Below, in pieces: positions 30,609 to 37,345 of a stretch of 64,000 nt of DNA. The first letter of the stretch is position 1, and every line of letters starts with the position of its first letter. The notes below the pieces were generated by a model. The model had not been told where the DNA came from. It made no database searches and worked only from the letters and a program-made list of their open reading frames with translations. The position numbers and the translations under genes were made by a program. The DNA is taken from positions 1 to 64,000 of IMG/VR virus record IMGVR_UViG_3300045012_000053. One strand, written 5' to 3'. This DNA comes from a virus.

Positions 30609-30683
30609 GCATGAGTAGCCAAGTGGTAAGGCGTTCGTCTGCAAAACGAATACACGCTGGTTCGATTCCAGCCTTGTGCTCCA
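30609..30683 (+). tRNA. tRNA-Cys (GCA)
   Basis: Anticodon arm TTCGT-CTGCAAA-ACGAA, acceptor GCATGAG/CTTGTGC, T loop TTCGATT, CCA encoded. Confidence 0.88.
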
Positions 30684-31080
30684 AGTTTGTCGGTCCCTAC
30701 ACGTTAGGCAAACCGAATCGTTCTGAGGCTCGGTCAACGAAAGACCGTCCATCTTTTTGGTAGCGTAGACGAACGCGGCGTAAGGAAGGCTCATAACCTG
30801 ACCCTTGTTTGCTACGCCGAGGAAGTTCAGACCACGCCTCAACACGTAACTGTGGAAGTTGCAGGCCGCGTAAGCGGACGGGTAAGGCCCGATGTATCGG
30901 TGAGAGCCATCACAAGGTGAGCGTAGATAGTCGATACCATTCAAGTCGGGGCACTCCCTTACGGTGCAAGTTCAAATAGGACCTGAGTGCTTGTTGAGCA
31001 TGCTGACGGTCGGGTTGAACGCTTAGAGGAATGTTCGTCCTCGACAGAAGTCTGGCTATAGCGCAACCAAATAATTTTTC
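30684..31080 (+). other. 397-base gap with tRNA-like fragments
   Basis: No complete cloverleaf and no supportable protein. Two acceptor-like closures are seen: CGGTC (from 30691) with GACCG-T-CCA (to about 30752), and GTAGCG/TGCTAC around an arm with a CTCATAA loop (about 30761-30817). They could be degenerate or truncated tRNAs. Confidence 0.35.
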
Positions 31081-31155
31081 GGGCTGCTAGTGTCAATGCA
31101 GCACAGCGGACTTTTAATCCGACGAGTGTTGGTCCAAGTCCAACGCGCTCCACCA
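31081..31155 (+). tRNA. tRNA-Lys (TTT)
   Basis: Anticodon arm GCGGA-CTTTTAA-TCCGA, T arm GTTGG-TCCAAGT-CCAAC, acceptor one mismatch, CCA encoded. Confidence 0.83.
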
Positions 31156-31242
31156 TCTTTACCGTGACGAGTAAATTAGCAGATACTCACGGCAAGACCC
31201 TGACGGTCTGTTGAACTTACTAGTCGGGGCACAATTTTCTGT

Positions 31243-31318
31243 AGCTTGTTAGCAAACTGGTCGTATGCGCCTCTCCTACAAAGAGGTGGGAAGAGTTCGA
31301 TTCTCTTACGAGCTACCA
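31243..31318 (+). tRNA. tRNA-Val (TAC), C33
   Basis: Acceptor AGCTTGT/ACGAGCT, anticodon arm CCTCT-CCTACAA-AGAGG, T loop TTCGATT, CCA encoded. Position 33 is C instead of the nearly universal U. Confidence 0.78.
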
Positions 31319-31417
31319 ATTTCTGTGGGAGTAAGTTCGAGCGGAACGTGAACGGTCGCGCAAGGGTATACACCTACGCGGACAGCCGTGGTTAAAGTCC
31401 ACGTGCTCCCAGACTTC

Positions 31418-31508
31418 TGTCGGTAGCATCAGCTATGCAGCGGACTCTTATAAAGTCCGAGCGCTAGATTGGCGCGCCGAGACGGGGCAGCACCGTCACC
31501 GACAACCA
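31418..31508 (+). tRNA. tRNA-Ile-like (TAT) with aberrant T loop
   Basis: Acceptor TGTCGGT/ACCGACA pairs 7 of 7, CCA encoded; anticodon arm GGACT-CTTATAA-AGTCC. A long variable region is followed by GACGG-GGCAGCA-CCGTC, whose loop lacks TTCRA. It may be a non-canonical tRNA or a decayed one. Confidence 0.5.
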
Positions 31509-31593
31509 GTTTACCGGGCGGTTCGATTCCGCCGTGCCTGACTCAGACTAGTCAACGGGTCAAAGCATGAAGTGGTTCCGGTACAGTTTAAGT

Positions 31594-31669
31594 GGCGATG
31601 TCATCTAGTGACTCAGGATGCCTGCTTCTCAAGCAGGTCACGCGGGTTTGAATCCCGCCGACGCTACCA
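31594..31669 (+). tRNA. tRNA-Glu (CTC)
   Basis: Anticodon arm CCTGC-TTCTCAA-GCAGG, T loop TTTGAAT, acceptor one mismatch, CCA encoded. Confidence 0.84.
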
Positions 31670-31786
31670 ATTTTGACACCGTCTCAAATATAACGGACGG
31701 GCTAGCAGTATCGAAGTTTGCCGTAACAGGAATACTCCGAGTCCCGTAAGGGTCGGAGCCAACGAAGGAGCGGCAACAGTTTCAGC
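31670..31786 (+). other. Structured spacer without gene
   Basis: Hairpins such as CTCCGAGTCCC-GTAA-GGGTCGGAG (about 31735-31758) but no complete tRNA or coding frame. Confidence 0.35.
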
Positions 31787-31862
31787 GGAGTTATCATCTA
31801 GTGGTCTAGGATGCAACCCTTTCAAGGTTGTCACATCGGTTCGAATCCGATTAGCTCTGCCA
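31787..31862 (+). tRNA. tRNA-Glu (TTC)
   Basis: Anticodon arm CAACC-CTTTCAA-GGTTG, acceptor GGAGTTA/TAGCTCT, T loop TTCGAAT, CCA encoded. Confidence 0.88.
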
Positions 31863-31871
31863 ATTTTCCGT

Positions 31872-31945
31872 GGGCTGTTAGTCTACCGGGATGACGGCTC
31901 GCTTGCACCGAGCAGGACGGGGTCCAATTCCCCGACGGTCCACCA
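31872..31945 (+). tRNA. tRNA-Ala (TGC)
   Basis: Anticodon arm GCTCG-CTTGCAC-CGAGC, acceptor GGGCTGT/ACGGTCC, CCA encoded. Confidence 0.87.
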
Positions 31946-31954
31946 ATTTTCTGT

Positions 31955-32029
31955 AGTCATCTAGCACAATGGCGGTGCAGGCTCTTGATAGGGGCACGGT
32001 TGAAGGTTCAAGTCCTTCGGTGACTACCA
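31955..32029 (+). tRNA. tRNA-Ile (GAT)
   Basis: Anticodon loop TTGATAG, acceptor AGTCATC/GGTGACT, T arm GAAGG-TTCAAGT-CCTTC, CCA encoded. Confidence 0.85.
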
Positions 32030-32119
32030 ATTTCGAACAGTCACGGGTTCCGCGTACGCGGATAAAGACTGAGACGGTGATGAAGTCCCGATAAGGCACC
32101 GATAAATTTCTGGTGACAC

Positions 32120-32362
32120 ATGACGATAGCAGATGCAGCTTCGGTTGCAGCACTGGCAGTCGATTTGATCGCCTTGTATTTTCTGATCGGCATTTGGAAA
32201 GATGACCGCGCGATGAGAATCGCGGCGGAAGAATCTTTGAAGGCCCAGTTGGAGTATCTGGGACTCAGACGTAAGTGGTACGAATCTAGGACCAAGAAGA
32301 AGGACAATGATAAAGCAGCTGAGCCTAGATCAGAGAATGGCGCTGGTGAGGACGGTTTGTAA
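32120..32362 (+). CDS. Small membrane protein, 80 aa
   Basis: One membrane helix (VAALAVDLIALYFLIGIW) followed by a charged helical tail ending KKDNDKAAEPRSE. A second small gene begins inside its end in another frame. The nested pair recalls spanin gene arrangements, but no lipobox is seen. Confidence 0.5.
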   Translation: MTIADAASVAALAVDLIALYFLIGIWKDDRAMRIAAEESLKAQLEYLGLRRKWYESRTKKKDNDKAAEPRSENGAGEDGL

Positions 32363-32417
32363 CGTGCTCGCGGTCATCATCACCGCTGTATACGTTTTCT
32401 GGATGATGACAAAATAA
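32307..32417 (+). CDS. Overlapping micro membrane protein, 36 aa
   Basis: ATG at 32307 inside the 80-residue gene, preceded by AAGGA. MIKQLSLDQRMALVRTV leads into a membrane helix (LAVIITAVYVFWMM). About half overlaps the upstream gene in another frame. Confidence 0.42.
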   Translation: MIKQLSLDQRMALVRTVCNVLAVIITAVYVFWMMTK

Positions 32418-32425
32418 ATTTCTGT

Positions 32426-32514
32426 GCCGGGGTAGAGCCAGTGGTCGACGCCGGGGGTCTCATAAGCCCTCTTCCGAAAGGAACGCGTGGGTTCGAATCC
32501 CACCTCCGACACCA
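32426..32514 (+). tRNA. tRNA with CAT anticodon and long variable arm
   Basis: Anticodon arm GGGGT-CTCATAA-GCCCT; T arm GTGGG-TTCGAAT-CCCAC; CCA encoded; acceptor six of seven. The variable arm TTCC-GAAA-GGAA makes it class II, unusual for Met or Ile2 tRNA, so the charged amino acid is uncertain. Confidence 0.78.
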
Positions 32515-32546
32515 GTTTTGTACGCCGAAGATGGCGAGGATGCAGT

Positions 32547-33110
32547 ATGTCATTACCTCTCATTTCTCAGCCGTCTAAAAACACCGCGATAGGCGTATTT
32601 GAGAATAACGGGAAAAGCGACATTTTTCAGATTGTCGGGCCAGACGGTGCTCTGCAAGTACACATGAATCATGACGGGTCCATTGACCCGCCAATTTATC
32701 CGCAGATTATCTCGGCACACGTCACGTCGGCTCAGTTGTTGGCTTTGAATACAACGTTCGTTCCGATTATTCCAGCGCCGGGACCGGGTCTCAGAATTTT
32801 GCCGCAGCAGTTCTCGGTAATTTATAATTTCGGCGGCACCCCATATACCGTAACGGGCGGCGATAACAATTTTTTCGCTATATGGCAAGGCCAAACAGAT
32901 TCCATGAACACAGCGTTAGGTGCTGTCCCAGACGTCGGTTTCCTAGACCAAGCGGTTTCTCAGATATTTATAACAGCGGCTGGCGCTATCGTAGCAACGC
33001 CTCTCGTGCAGTCGAACAACAAGGCTGTTGGGTTATTATCAAACGACATTTATACTTTAGGAAACGGAACTCTTGATATAACCATGTCCTACGTCATTTC
33101 AGCAGTATAA
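32547..33110 (+). CDS. Beta-rich protein with IFQIVGPDG motif
   Basis: About 188 residues from the ATG at 32547 (GAGG upstream); the longer frame reads through the tRNA. The motif DIFQIVGPDGALQVHMNHDG near residue 25 resembles two repeats in the protein encoded at 36854. The rest (FVPIIPAPGPGLRILP, FGGTPYTVTGGDNNF, GNGTLDITMSYVI) looks like a virion or decoration domain. The function is unproven. Confidence 0.55.
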   Translation: MSLPLISQPSKNTAIGVFENNGKSDIFQIVGPDGALQVHMNHDGSIDPPIYPQIISAHVTSAQLLALNTTFVPIIPAPGPGLRILPQQFSVIYNFGGTPYTVTGGDNNFFAIWQGQTDSMNTALGAVPDVGFLDQAVSQIFITAAGAIVATPLVQSNNKAVGLLSNDIYTLGNGTLDITMSYVISAV

Positions 33111-33149
33111 TTTTACAATACCTCGAAGGCCCAACCCAAAAGAGGACCC

Positions 33150-33446
33150 ATGAAGGAAAGAATAGAAAGGTTGGAAAATCACATCTGGTTTCACGATTCC
33201 TACAAACGTGAACTAAGGGAGATACTGATGGCATTTGCAGACAGCATCGCAAAGTTGCAGGCAGACGTAGCAAAGTTGATCGCAGAGAACGGCCCGGGTG
33301 CAGTCGCGGCGGCAGTTGCAGCCAAGGACGCATCGGACGCAGCAGCGGTTGACGCAGTCGACGCAACAGTAGTAGCGGCACTTGCCCCGGCCCCAGCGGC
33401 TCCGGCAGCGCCAGCAGCAGCGGCCCCGGCAACTCCGGCGGCGTAA
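33150..33446 (+). CDS. Coiled-coil protein with Ala/Pro-rich tail, 98 aa
   Basis: Basic-acidic helices (MKERIERLENHIW, FADSIAKLQADVAKLI) followed by an Ala-rich and then Ala-Pro tail. GAGGA before the ATG. Probably structural; unknown family. Confidence 0.5.
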   Translation: MKERIERLENHIWFHDSYKRELREILMAFADSIAKLQADVAKLIAENGPGAVAAAVAAKDASDAAAVDAVDATVVAALAPAPAAPAAPAAAAPATPAA

Positions 33447-33481
33447 CACTTCCCCGTCGTTAACTCGACGGGACATTTTGA

Positions 33482-33555
33482 GCGGGTGTGGTGTAATGGC
33501 AGCACCTCATCCTTCCAAGTTGAATGTGAGAGTTCGAATCTCTTCACCCGCTCCA
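33482..33555 (+). tRNA. tRNA-Gly (TCC)
   Basis: Acceptor GCGGGTG/CACCCGC perfect, anticodon loop CTTCCAA, T loop TTCGAAT, CCA encoded. Confidence 0.86.
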
Positions 33556-33562
33556 AGTTTGT

Positions 33563-33636
33563 GCTTTGTTAGTTCAACGGCAGAACGCCGCATTGGTAAT
33601 GCGGAAGTAAAGGTTCAATTCCTTTACGAAGCTCCA
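33563..33636 (+). tRNA. tRNA-Thr (GGT)
   Basis: Anticodon arm CCGCA-TTGGTAA-TGCGG, acceptor GCTTTGT/ACGAAGC, CCA encoded. Confidence 0.87.
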
Positions 33637-33637
33637 C

Positions 33638-33713
33638 GCACTGGTCATACAGCGGCCTAGTATACCGAGCTTGTACCTCGGTCACGTTGGTTCAAATCCA
33701 ACTCGGTGCTCCA
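33638..33713 (+). tRNA. tRNA-Thr (TGT)
   Basis: Anticodon arm CCGAG-CTTGTAC-CTCGG, acceptor GCACTGG/TCGGTGC, T loop TTCAAAT, CCA encoded. Adjacent to tRNA-Thr(GGT). Confidence 0.86.
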
Positions 33714-33722
33714 AGTTTCTGA

Positions 33723-33796
33723 GCGATGTTGGTATAGTGGTAGAACGGCACCTTGCCAAGGTGCAGGCGCGGTTTCGATTACCGCACGTCGCTCCA
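33723..33796 (+). tRNA. tRNA-Gly (GCC)
   Basis: Anticodon arm GCACC-TTGCCAA-GGTGC, acceptor GCGATGT/ACGTCGC, CCA encoded. Confidence 0.87.
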
Positions 33797-33902
33797 AGTT
33801 TTGTGTCGCGTCAAGTCCTTCGCCAGCTCCAACCAGTCCTAGACTGCCGGGTTGCAAGGCGCGGTAATCTCTGTGGTTCAGAGCAAACACAAGAATTTTT
33901 GA
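33797..33902 (+). other. tRNA 3'-half-like fragment and spacer
   Basis: GTCAAGTCCTTCGCCAGC-T-CCA (about 33814-33834) looks like a T arm, acceptor 3' strand and CCA without a matching 5' half. A CTCT-GTGGTTC-AGAG hairpin follows. Probably a remnant. Confidence 0.35.
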
Positions 33903-33976
33903 GCACCGCTGGTCCAGTGGCAGGACGCGCCCCTCGTAAGGCCGAAGCATAGGTTCGATTCCTGTGCAGTGCTCCA
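33903..33976 (+). tRNA. tRNA-Thr (CGT)
   Basis: Anticodon loop CTCGTAA with one stem mismatch, acceptor GCACCGC/GCAGTGC one mismatch, T loop TTCGATT, CCA encoded. Confidence 0.82.
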
Positions 33977-33984
33977 AGTTTTGT

Positions 33985-34074
33985 GGATGAGCGGCGAAGT
34001 AGGAGTGTCGCGGCGGGCTGTAACCCCGTTGGGCCTTTGGTCCTCAGAGAGTTCGATTCCCTCCTTATCCACCA
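33985..34074 (+). tRNA. tRNA-Tyr (GTA)
   Basis: Class II. Anticodon arm CGGG-CTGTAAC-CCCG, long variable arm, acceptor GGATGAG/CTTATCC, CCA encoded. Confidence 0.86.
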
Positions 34075-34311
34075 AGTTCTTTTCTCTCGCGCCTGAAAAA
34101 CGTGAGGGACCATGACGCCGAACGGCAAGGCGCATCTAGTACGAGGTAGACTCGAAGGCGGCTTAGTCCGTACGTGCTGACCTAGATAGCATTCGTCCAT
34201 CGAGTCCACGTGTGAGTTCGAATCTCACTGGGAGCGGGTGATTTCAACGCGAGTCCAAAGGGCTGTGGCACGGCCAGCCACGCGATGAAATAGGATGCTC
34301 AGATTTTCTAC
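34075..34311 (+). other. Spacer with orphan T arm
   Basis: A perfect T arm GTGAG-TTCGAAT-CTCAC followed by TGGGAGCG (about 34212-34236) stands without anticodon arm or pairing 5' strand. A GTGGC/GCCAC-type hairpin lies near 34265-34280. No coding frame is supported. Confidence 0.35.
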
Positions 34312-34385
34312 AGGTTGCAAGTGTTACGGTAGCACATCCGGCTCCAACCCGGCGAGAGTGGGTTCAATTCCTACGCGGCCTGCCA
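34312..34385 (+). tRNA. tRNA-Trp (CCA)
   Basis: Anticodon arm CCGG-CTCCAAC-CCGG, acceptor AGGTTGC/GCGGCCT, G73, CCA encoded. Confidence 0.84.
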
Positions 34386-34404
34386 ATTTACCCTCGGGGA
34401 TTCG

Positions 34405-34824
34405 ATGGACGTTCTGCACAAGTTGTTGCTGACTGGTGAGATCACCACAGCGGTAATTTCTGGACTCATCGCAATCTCTGCGATCATGGGCTTTACGCGT
34501 GAGTTGCTTCACGGACCTGACCCGACGTGGCACCCTGATACAGACATTCCCGTTGCGATGGCAAAGGCCGCGAACGAAGGATGGGTTCACCGTCAACTCG
34601 TCGCATTCGACATCGCATTCAATGTCATCGTGCTTCGAGGCCAGCAGGATGAAACGATTTCTACTCACTCGTACCGCGCGATGCTGGAAGGTAAGACGTG
34701 GGGCAAGTTGATGTGCAAATGGCTCAACGGCTTCCAAGCCAATCACGGGCCGAAGGCAACCTCTGGCGATTACCAGCGCGCGTTAACACGAGTTCAGATG
34801 TTGAAGAAGGCCCTCGGGCTTTAA
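34405..34824 (+). CDS. Membrane-associated hypothetical protein, 139 aa
   Basis: N-terminal hydrophobic segment (ITTAVISGLIAISAIMGF), then a soluble part with NEGWVHRQLVAFDIAFNVIVL. No motif is recognised. Three membrane-protein genes follow in tight order. Confidence 0.55.
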   Translation: MDVLHKLLLTGEITTAVISGLIAISAIMGFTRELLHGPDPTWHPDTDIPVAMAKAANEGWVHRQLVAFDIAFNVIVLRGQQDETISTHSYRAMLEGKTWGKLMCKWLNGFQANHGPKATSGDYQRALTRVQMLKKALGL

Positions 34825-34841
34825 GAGTTTAGGAGACGACA

Positions 34842-34928
34842 ATGGTGATAGGAATTATGGTTCTCGTTGCCGCAGCTCTCGGATACGTCATCTATTTGGT
34901 TGTAACTGATTCAAGGTACGAAGAGTAA
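34842..34928 (+). CDS. Micro membrane protein, 28 aa
   Basis: ATG with AGGAG six bases upstream. MVIGIMVLVAAALGYVIYLV is a membrane helix, followed by a short acidic end. Its stop overlaps the next ATG (TAATG). Confidence 0.55.
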   Translation: MVIGIMVLVAAALGYVIYLVVTDSRYEE

Positions 34929-35254
34929 TGTGGCAGCTGACACTTCTCGCCATGACACCGCTGATCGTAGCGTGTCTCTTCCTGATCGGCGCTAGCGTCT
35001 TTGACGGCATCACAACCGTGAAGATGTTGAAGGCGGGCTATCACGAAAACAACCCGTTGTTTGGTAAGTACCCAAGCGCTCTCCGCGTGTTCCTAGAAGG
35101 CATGGGACTGATCGCGGGCGAGATCGCACTAGCGTTCCTCGCGAATCATTTTTCTTCCGACTTCGGTCTGCTGTTCGCAGCAACGTTTCTGATTCAAGGC
35201 GCGATTCACATTTACGACGGGCGTCACAATTTGAGTTTATCAGGAGTGAAATGA
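34928..35254 (+). CDS. Membrane protein, 108 aa, DUF5658-like
   Basis: Three or four hydrophobic helices. The motif FDGITTVKMLKAGYHENNPL (D-x-x-T-T ... G-x-x-E-x-NP) is shared with the next protein and is reminiscent of DUF5658-type small membrane proteins. It overlaps both neighbours. Confidence 0.55.
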   Translation: MWQLTLLAMTPLIVACLFLIGASVFDGITTVKMLKAGYHENNPLFGKYPSALRVFLEGMGLIAGEIALAFLANHFSSDFGLLFAATFLIQGAIHIYDGRHNLSLSGVK

Positions 35255-35592
35255 GCAATCTCGGCGGCTTCACAGACGCACAAACGTGGCAGGCAGCAGG
35301 ATGTGCGGCAGCATTCTTGGGCGCATACATGGCTGACCGTTACACCACGACAGTTGGACTGGCACACGGTTTGGTTGAAGGCAACCCATTGATGAAGTGG
35401 TTGAACTCCAAGATCAGCTTTTCTCTCGCGGCGTTTCTGGTCGGCGGCGCAATTCTGATCGGCGGCGCGGCGATGACCAACATCTCGGTTTACGCGGCAG
35501 ACGCTTTCTGGGGCATCATCGCAGTCGGCGAAGCTGTTACAGCGATTTTGAATTACAAGAAGTTGAAGGCTGCTAAGATCAGCCTGTTGTAA
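35251..35592 (+). CDS. Membrane protein, 113 aa, paralogue of the preceding
   Basis: Four hydrophobic segments and the shared motif DRYTTTVGLAHGLVEGNPL. With the preceding gene it forms a duplicated pair that could form a complex. The function is unknown. Confidence 0.55.
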   Translation: MSNLGGFTDAQTWQAAGCAAAFLGAYMADRYTTTVGLAHGLVEGNPLMKWLNSKISFSLAAFLVGGAILIGGAAMTNISVYAADAFWGIIAVGEAVTAILNYKKLKAAKISLL

Positions 35593-35602
35593 AATTTTCA
35601 AC

Positions 35603-35688
35603 GGAACGGTGCCGAAACGGTAGCCGGACTGGTTTGCTAAACCAGCGTGTGAAAGCACGTGAAGGTTCGACTCCTTCTCGTTCCGCCA
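35603..35688 (+). tRNA. tRNA-Ser (GCT)
   Basis: Class II. Anticodon arm CTGGT-TTGCTAA-ACCAG, acceptor GGAACGG/TCGTTCC, G73, CCA encoded. Confidence 0.88.
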
Positions 35689-35694
35689 AGTTTT

Positions 35695-35786
35695 GGAGTG
35701 CGGGGACCGATGGCGGTCAACTGTCTTGAAAACAGACCCTCGTTACTTTGTAGCGGGACAGAGTTCGATTCTCTGGCTCTCCTCCA
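35695..35786 (+). tRNA. tRNA-Ser (TGA)
   Basis: Class II. Anticodon arm CTGT-CTTGAAA-ACAG, acceptor one mismatch, long variable arm, CCA encoded. Confidence 0.85.
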
Positions 35787-35845
35787 TTTTCGACGTCGTG
35801 CGTAGATTAGATGCCTTATTCGACGCATCGATGCTAGTTTTCGAC

Positions 35846-35930
35846 GGAAGAACGTGCGAATGGCTCGCAACTGGTTTCGAACACCAGACCAGCCGCAAGG
35901 CTGACAGTTCAATTCTGTGCTCTTCCTCCA
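35846..35930 (+). tRNA. tRNA-Ser (CGA)
   Basis: Class II. Anticodon arm CTGGT-TTCGAAC-ACCAG, acceptor GGAAGAA/CTCTTCC one mismatch, CCA encoded. Confidence 0.85.
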
Positions 35931-35931
35931 T

Positions 35932-36006
35932 CCCCTGATAGCTGAGACAGATTAGCACCACTCTGAAAAAGTGGAGACGAGGACGCGAGCACCTCTCTCG
36001 GGACCA
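35932..36006 (+). tRNA. tRNA-Phe-like (GAA) with aberrant T loop
   Basis: 75 nt with encoded CCA. D arm TAGCTGAGACAGATTAGC and anticodon arm CCACT-CTGAAAA-AGTGG are normal. The T loop reads CGCGAGC instead of TTCRANY, and the acceptor has two mismatches. Confidence 0.6.
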
Positions 36007-36011
36007 AATTT

Positions 36012-36200
36012 ATGCCAAATGATTACTCAGTACCGCGCGCAGCACGCAAGCTGCCCGAGTCAGACAAGAAGACGCTGACACCAAAGTATTTGTTGCAGCA
36101 TGAGAATCACTTCGACCCGAACGTGTACACGCCGGAAGCGATTGAACCGCGCACGGGTAGTTTCGCTGGAACGAAGAGTCCAGATATTTCTAAAACTTAA
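36012..36200 (+). CDS. Small hypothetical protein, 62 aa
   Basis: Hydrophilic (MPNDYSVPRAARKLPESDKK). It lies between two tRNAs without a clear ribosome site, so it is tentative. Confidence 0.42.
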   Translation: MPNDYSVPRAARKLPESDKKTLTPKYLLQHENHFDPNVYTPEAIEPRTGSFAGTKSPDISKT

Positions 36201-36208
36201 TTTTCTGT

Positions 36209-36284
36209 TGGACGATGGTGTAACTGGAAACACGGCTGACTTTGAATCAGTAAGATGAAGGTCCGAATCCTTCTCATCCAACCA
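36209..36284 (+). tRNA. tRNA-Gln (TTG)
   Basis: Anticodon arm CTGA-CTTTGAA-TCAG, T arm GAAGG-TCCGAAT-CCTTC, acceptor one mismatch, CCA encoded. Confidence 0.86.
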
Positions 36285-36289
36285 GTTTA

Positions 36290-36358
36290 ATCTTCGGGGT
36301 TGCTCCCGAAGATAGATGGGGAGAGCCTATACTCTCCCCGTCGCTCTTATAGGAGAGT
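36290..36358 (+). promoter_or_regulatory. Tandem hairpins before the HNH gene
   Basis: ATCTTCGGG-GTTGCT-CCCGAAGAT (36290-36313) and GGGGAGAG-CCTATA-CTCTCCCC (36319-36340). The second arm can also pair with GGAGAGT of the ribosome site at 36352-36358. Confidence 0.55.
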
Positions 36359-36796
36359 ATGATGAAGATATGCAATATTTGCAAGGAACGCGAAAGTCTT
36401 CCTTACGGTTATAAATGTCGAGTATGTCATTGTGAGTATCAAAAAGCATACCACAAGAATCACCCACAAAGCATAGCGAAGTCTCACAAGGCTAGACAAA
36501 AGCATCGCAGAGATTTAATTAAAGAGCGTAAGAATGCGCCTTGTTTTGATTGCGGAGTGCGCTATCCTTGGTATGTGATGGATTTTGACCATGTGCGGGG
36601 CGAGAAGAAATTCAATTTATCGATTGCAAGCAACAAGATGTTTAGTGTGGATGTAATTAACGAAGAGATTGAAAAGTGTGACTTGGTTTGTGCCAATTGT
36701 CACCGTATCAGGACTTTTACAAGAACTCAATTGCCCGATAGTGTAACTGGAAACACGCGTGGCTCTGAACCACGAAACTCTAGGTCCGAATCCTAG
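36359..36796 (+). CDS. HNH endonuclease running into tRNA-Gln(CTG)
   Basis: 145 residues. Zinc pairs CNICKERE...CRVCHCEYQ, then CFDCGVRYPWYVMDFDHVRG and LVCANCHRIRTF, an HNH/homing core. The last 21 residues are the tRNA-Gln gene read as protein. AT-rich. GGAGAG precedes two ATGs; the second (36362) is better spaced. Confidence 0.82.
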   Translation: MMKICNICKERESLPYGYKCRVCHCEYQKAYHKNHPQSIAKSHKARQKHRRDLIKERKNAPCFDCGVRYPWYVMDFDHVRGEKKFNLSIASNKMFSVDVINEEIEKCDLVCANCHRIRTFTRTQLPDSVTGNTRGSEPRNSRSES

Positions 36797-36807
36797 TCAG
36801 GCAACCA
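36732..36807 (+). tRNA. tRNA-Gln (CTG)
   Basis: Anticodon arm CGTGG-CTCTGAA-CCACG, acceptor TGCCCGA/TCAGGCA one mismatch, T loop TCCGAAT, CCA encoded. Confidence 0.86.
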
Positions 36808-36814
36808 ACTTTAC

Positions 36815-36838
36815 GCCTCGCAGACGCGAGGCTTTTTT
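36815..36838 (+). terminator. Rho-independent terminator of the tRNA array
   Basis: GCCTCG-CAGACG-CGAGGC followed by six T, eight bases after the last tRNA. Confidence 0.85.
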
Positions 36839-36853
36839 ATTTACGGAGATAAC

Positions 36854-37231
36854 ATGGGCGTAGCAACACCAACAGCGATGTATTCGCAAAATAGTTCGCA
36901 ATCGAGTTTAACCGTTGCGGGCGCGTTCCCCCAAGTCACGCCTAACGGTGTCGCGAGTCAGAACCTTGATCTTCTACAGATCGTCGGACTCGGCGGCAGC
37001 GTTCTCTTGAACGTCGATAGCAATGGCACAGTTCATAACCCGGCAGTTGCCGCAACGAACGGCACCCGCATCGGTCAGTTTCAAACCAATCTTTCCAGCA
37101 GCGCAACCACCGCGCAGCTTTTCGCGAGCGCCTTCGCGAATCCTTCCCAGTTGGACATCCTCCAAGTTGTTAACCTCGGAGACAACGTCCACTATTACCT
37201 CGACTATCTAGGAGTAGCGCACGGCTCTTAA
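36854..37231 (+). CDS. Beta-rich protein with two QIV/QVV repeats
   Basis: 125 residues. LDLLQIVGLGGSVLLNVDSNG and LDILQVVNLGDNVHYYLDYLG form two copies of a strand-turn-strand motif also found once in the protein encoded at 32547. GGAGATAAC before the ATG. Probably a small virion decoration protein; inferred from composition and position only. Confidence 0.5.
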   Translation: MGVATPTAMYSQNSSQSSLTVAGAFPQVTPNGVASQNLDLLQIVGLGGSVLLNVDSNGTVHNPAVAATNGTRIGQFQTNLSSSATTAQLFASAFANPSQLDILQVVNLGDNVHYYLDYLGVAHGS

Positions 37232-37248
37232 TCCTGCGCTAAATCCTC

Positions 37249-37344
37249 GTGTGGCAACGTCGTTGTCCGCGTTGTGGTAGGGACCTTCGGAAGTTGAATC
37301 CGGCAGACGTCATCGTGTGTCTGTGCGGATGGATTTGGAGATGA
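37249..37344 (+). CDS. Micro zinc-ribbon protein, 31 aa
   Basis: A GTG-started frame reads WQRRCPRCGRDLRKLN...CLCGWIWR, a complete small zinc-ribbon (CxxC...CxC). No clear ribosome site; its stop lies two bases before the next ATG, suggesting coupling. Confidence 0.42.
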   Translation: MWQRRCPRCGRDLRKLNPADVIVCLCGWIWR

Positions 37345-37345
37345 A

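Noticed and set aside
29530-34746. Many minus-strand ORFs across the tRNA array
   Set aside because: They contain repeated patterns such as SNRT or GFEPS that come from reading T arms backwards; they are shadows of tRNA genes.
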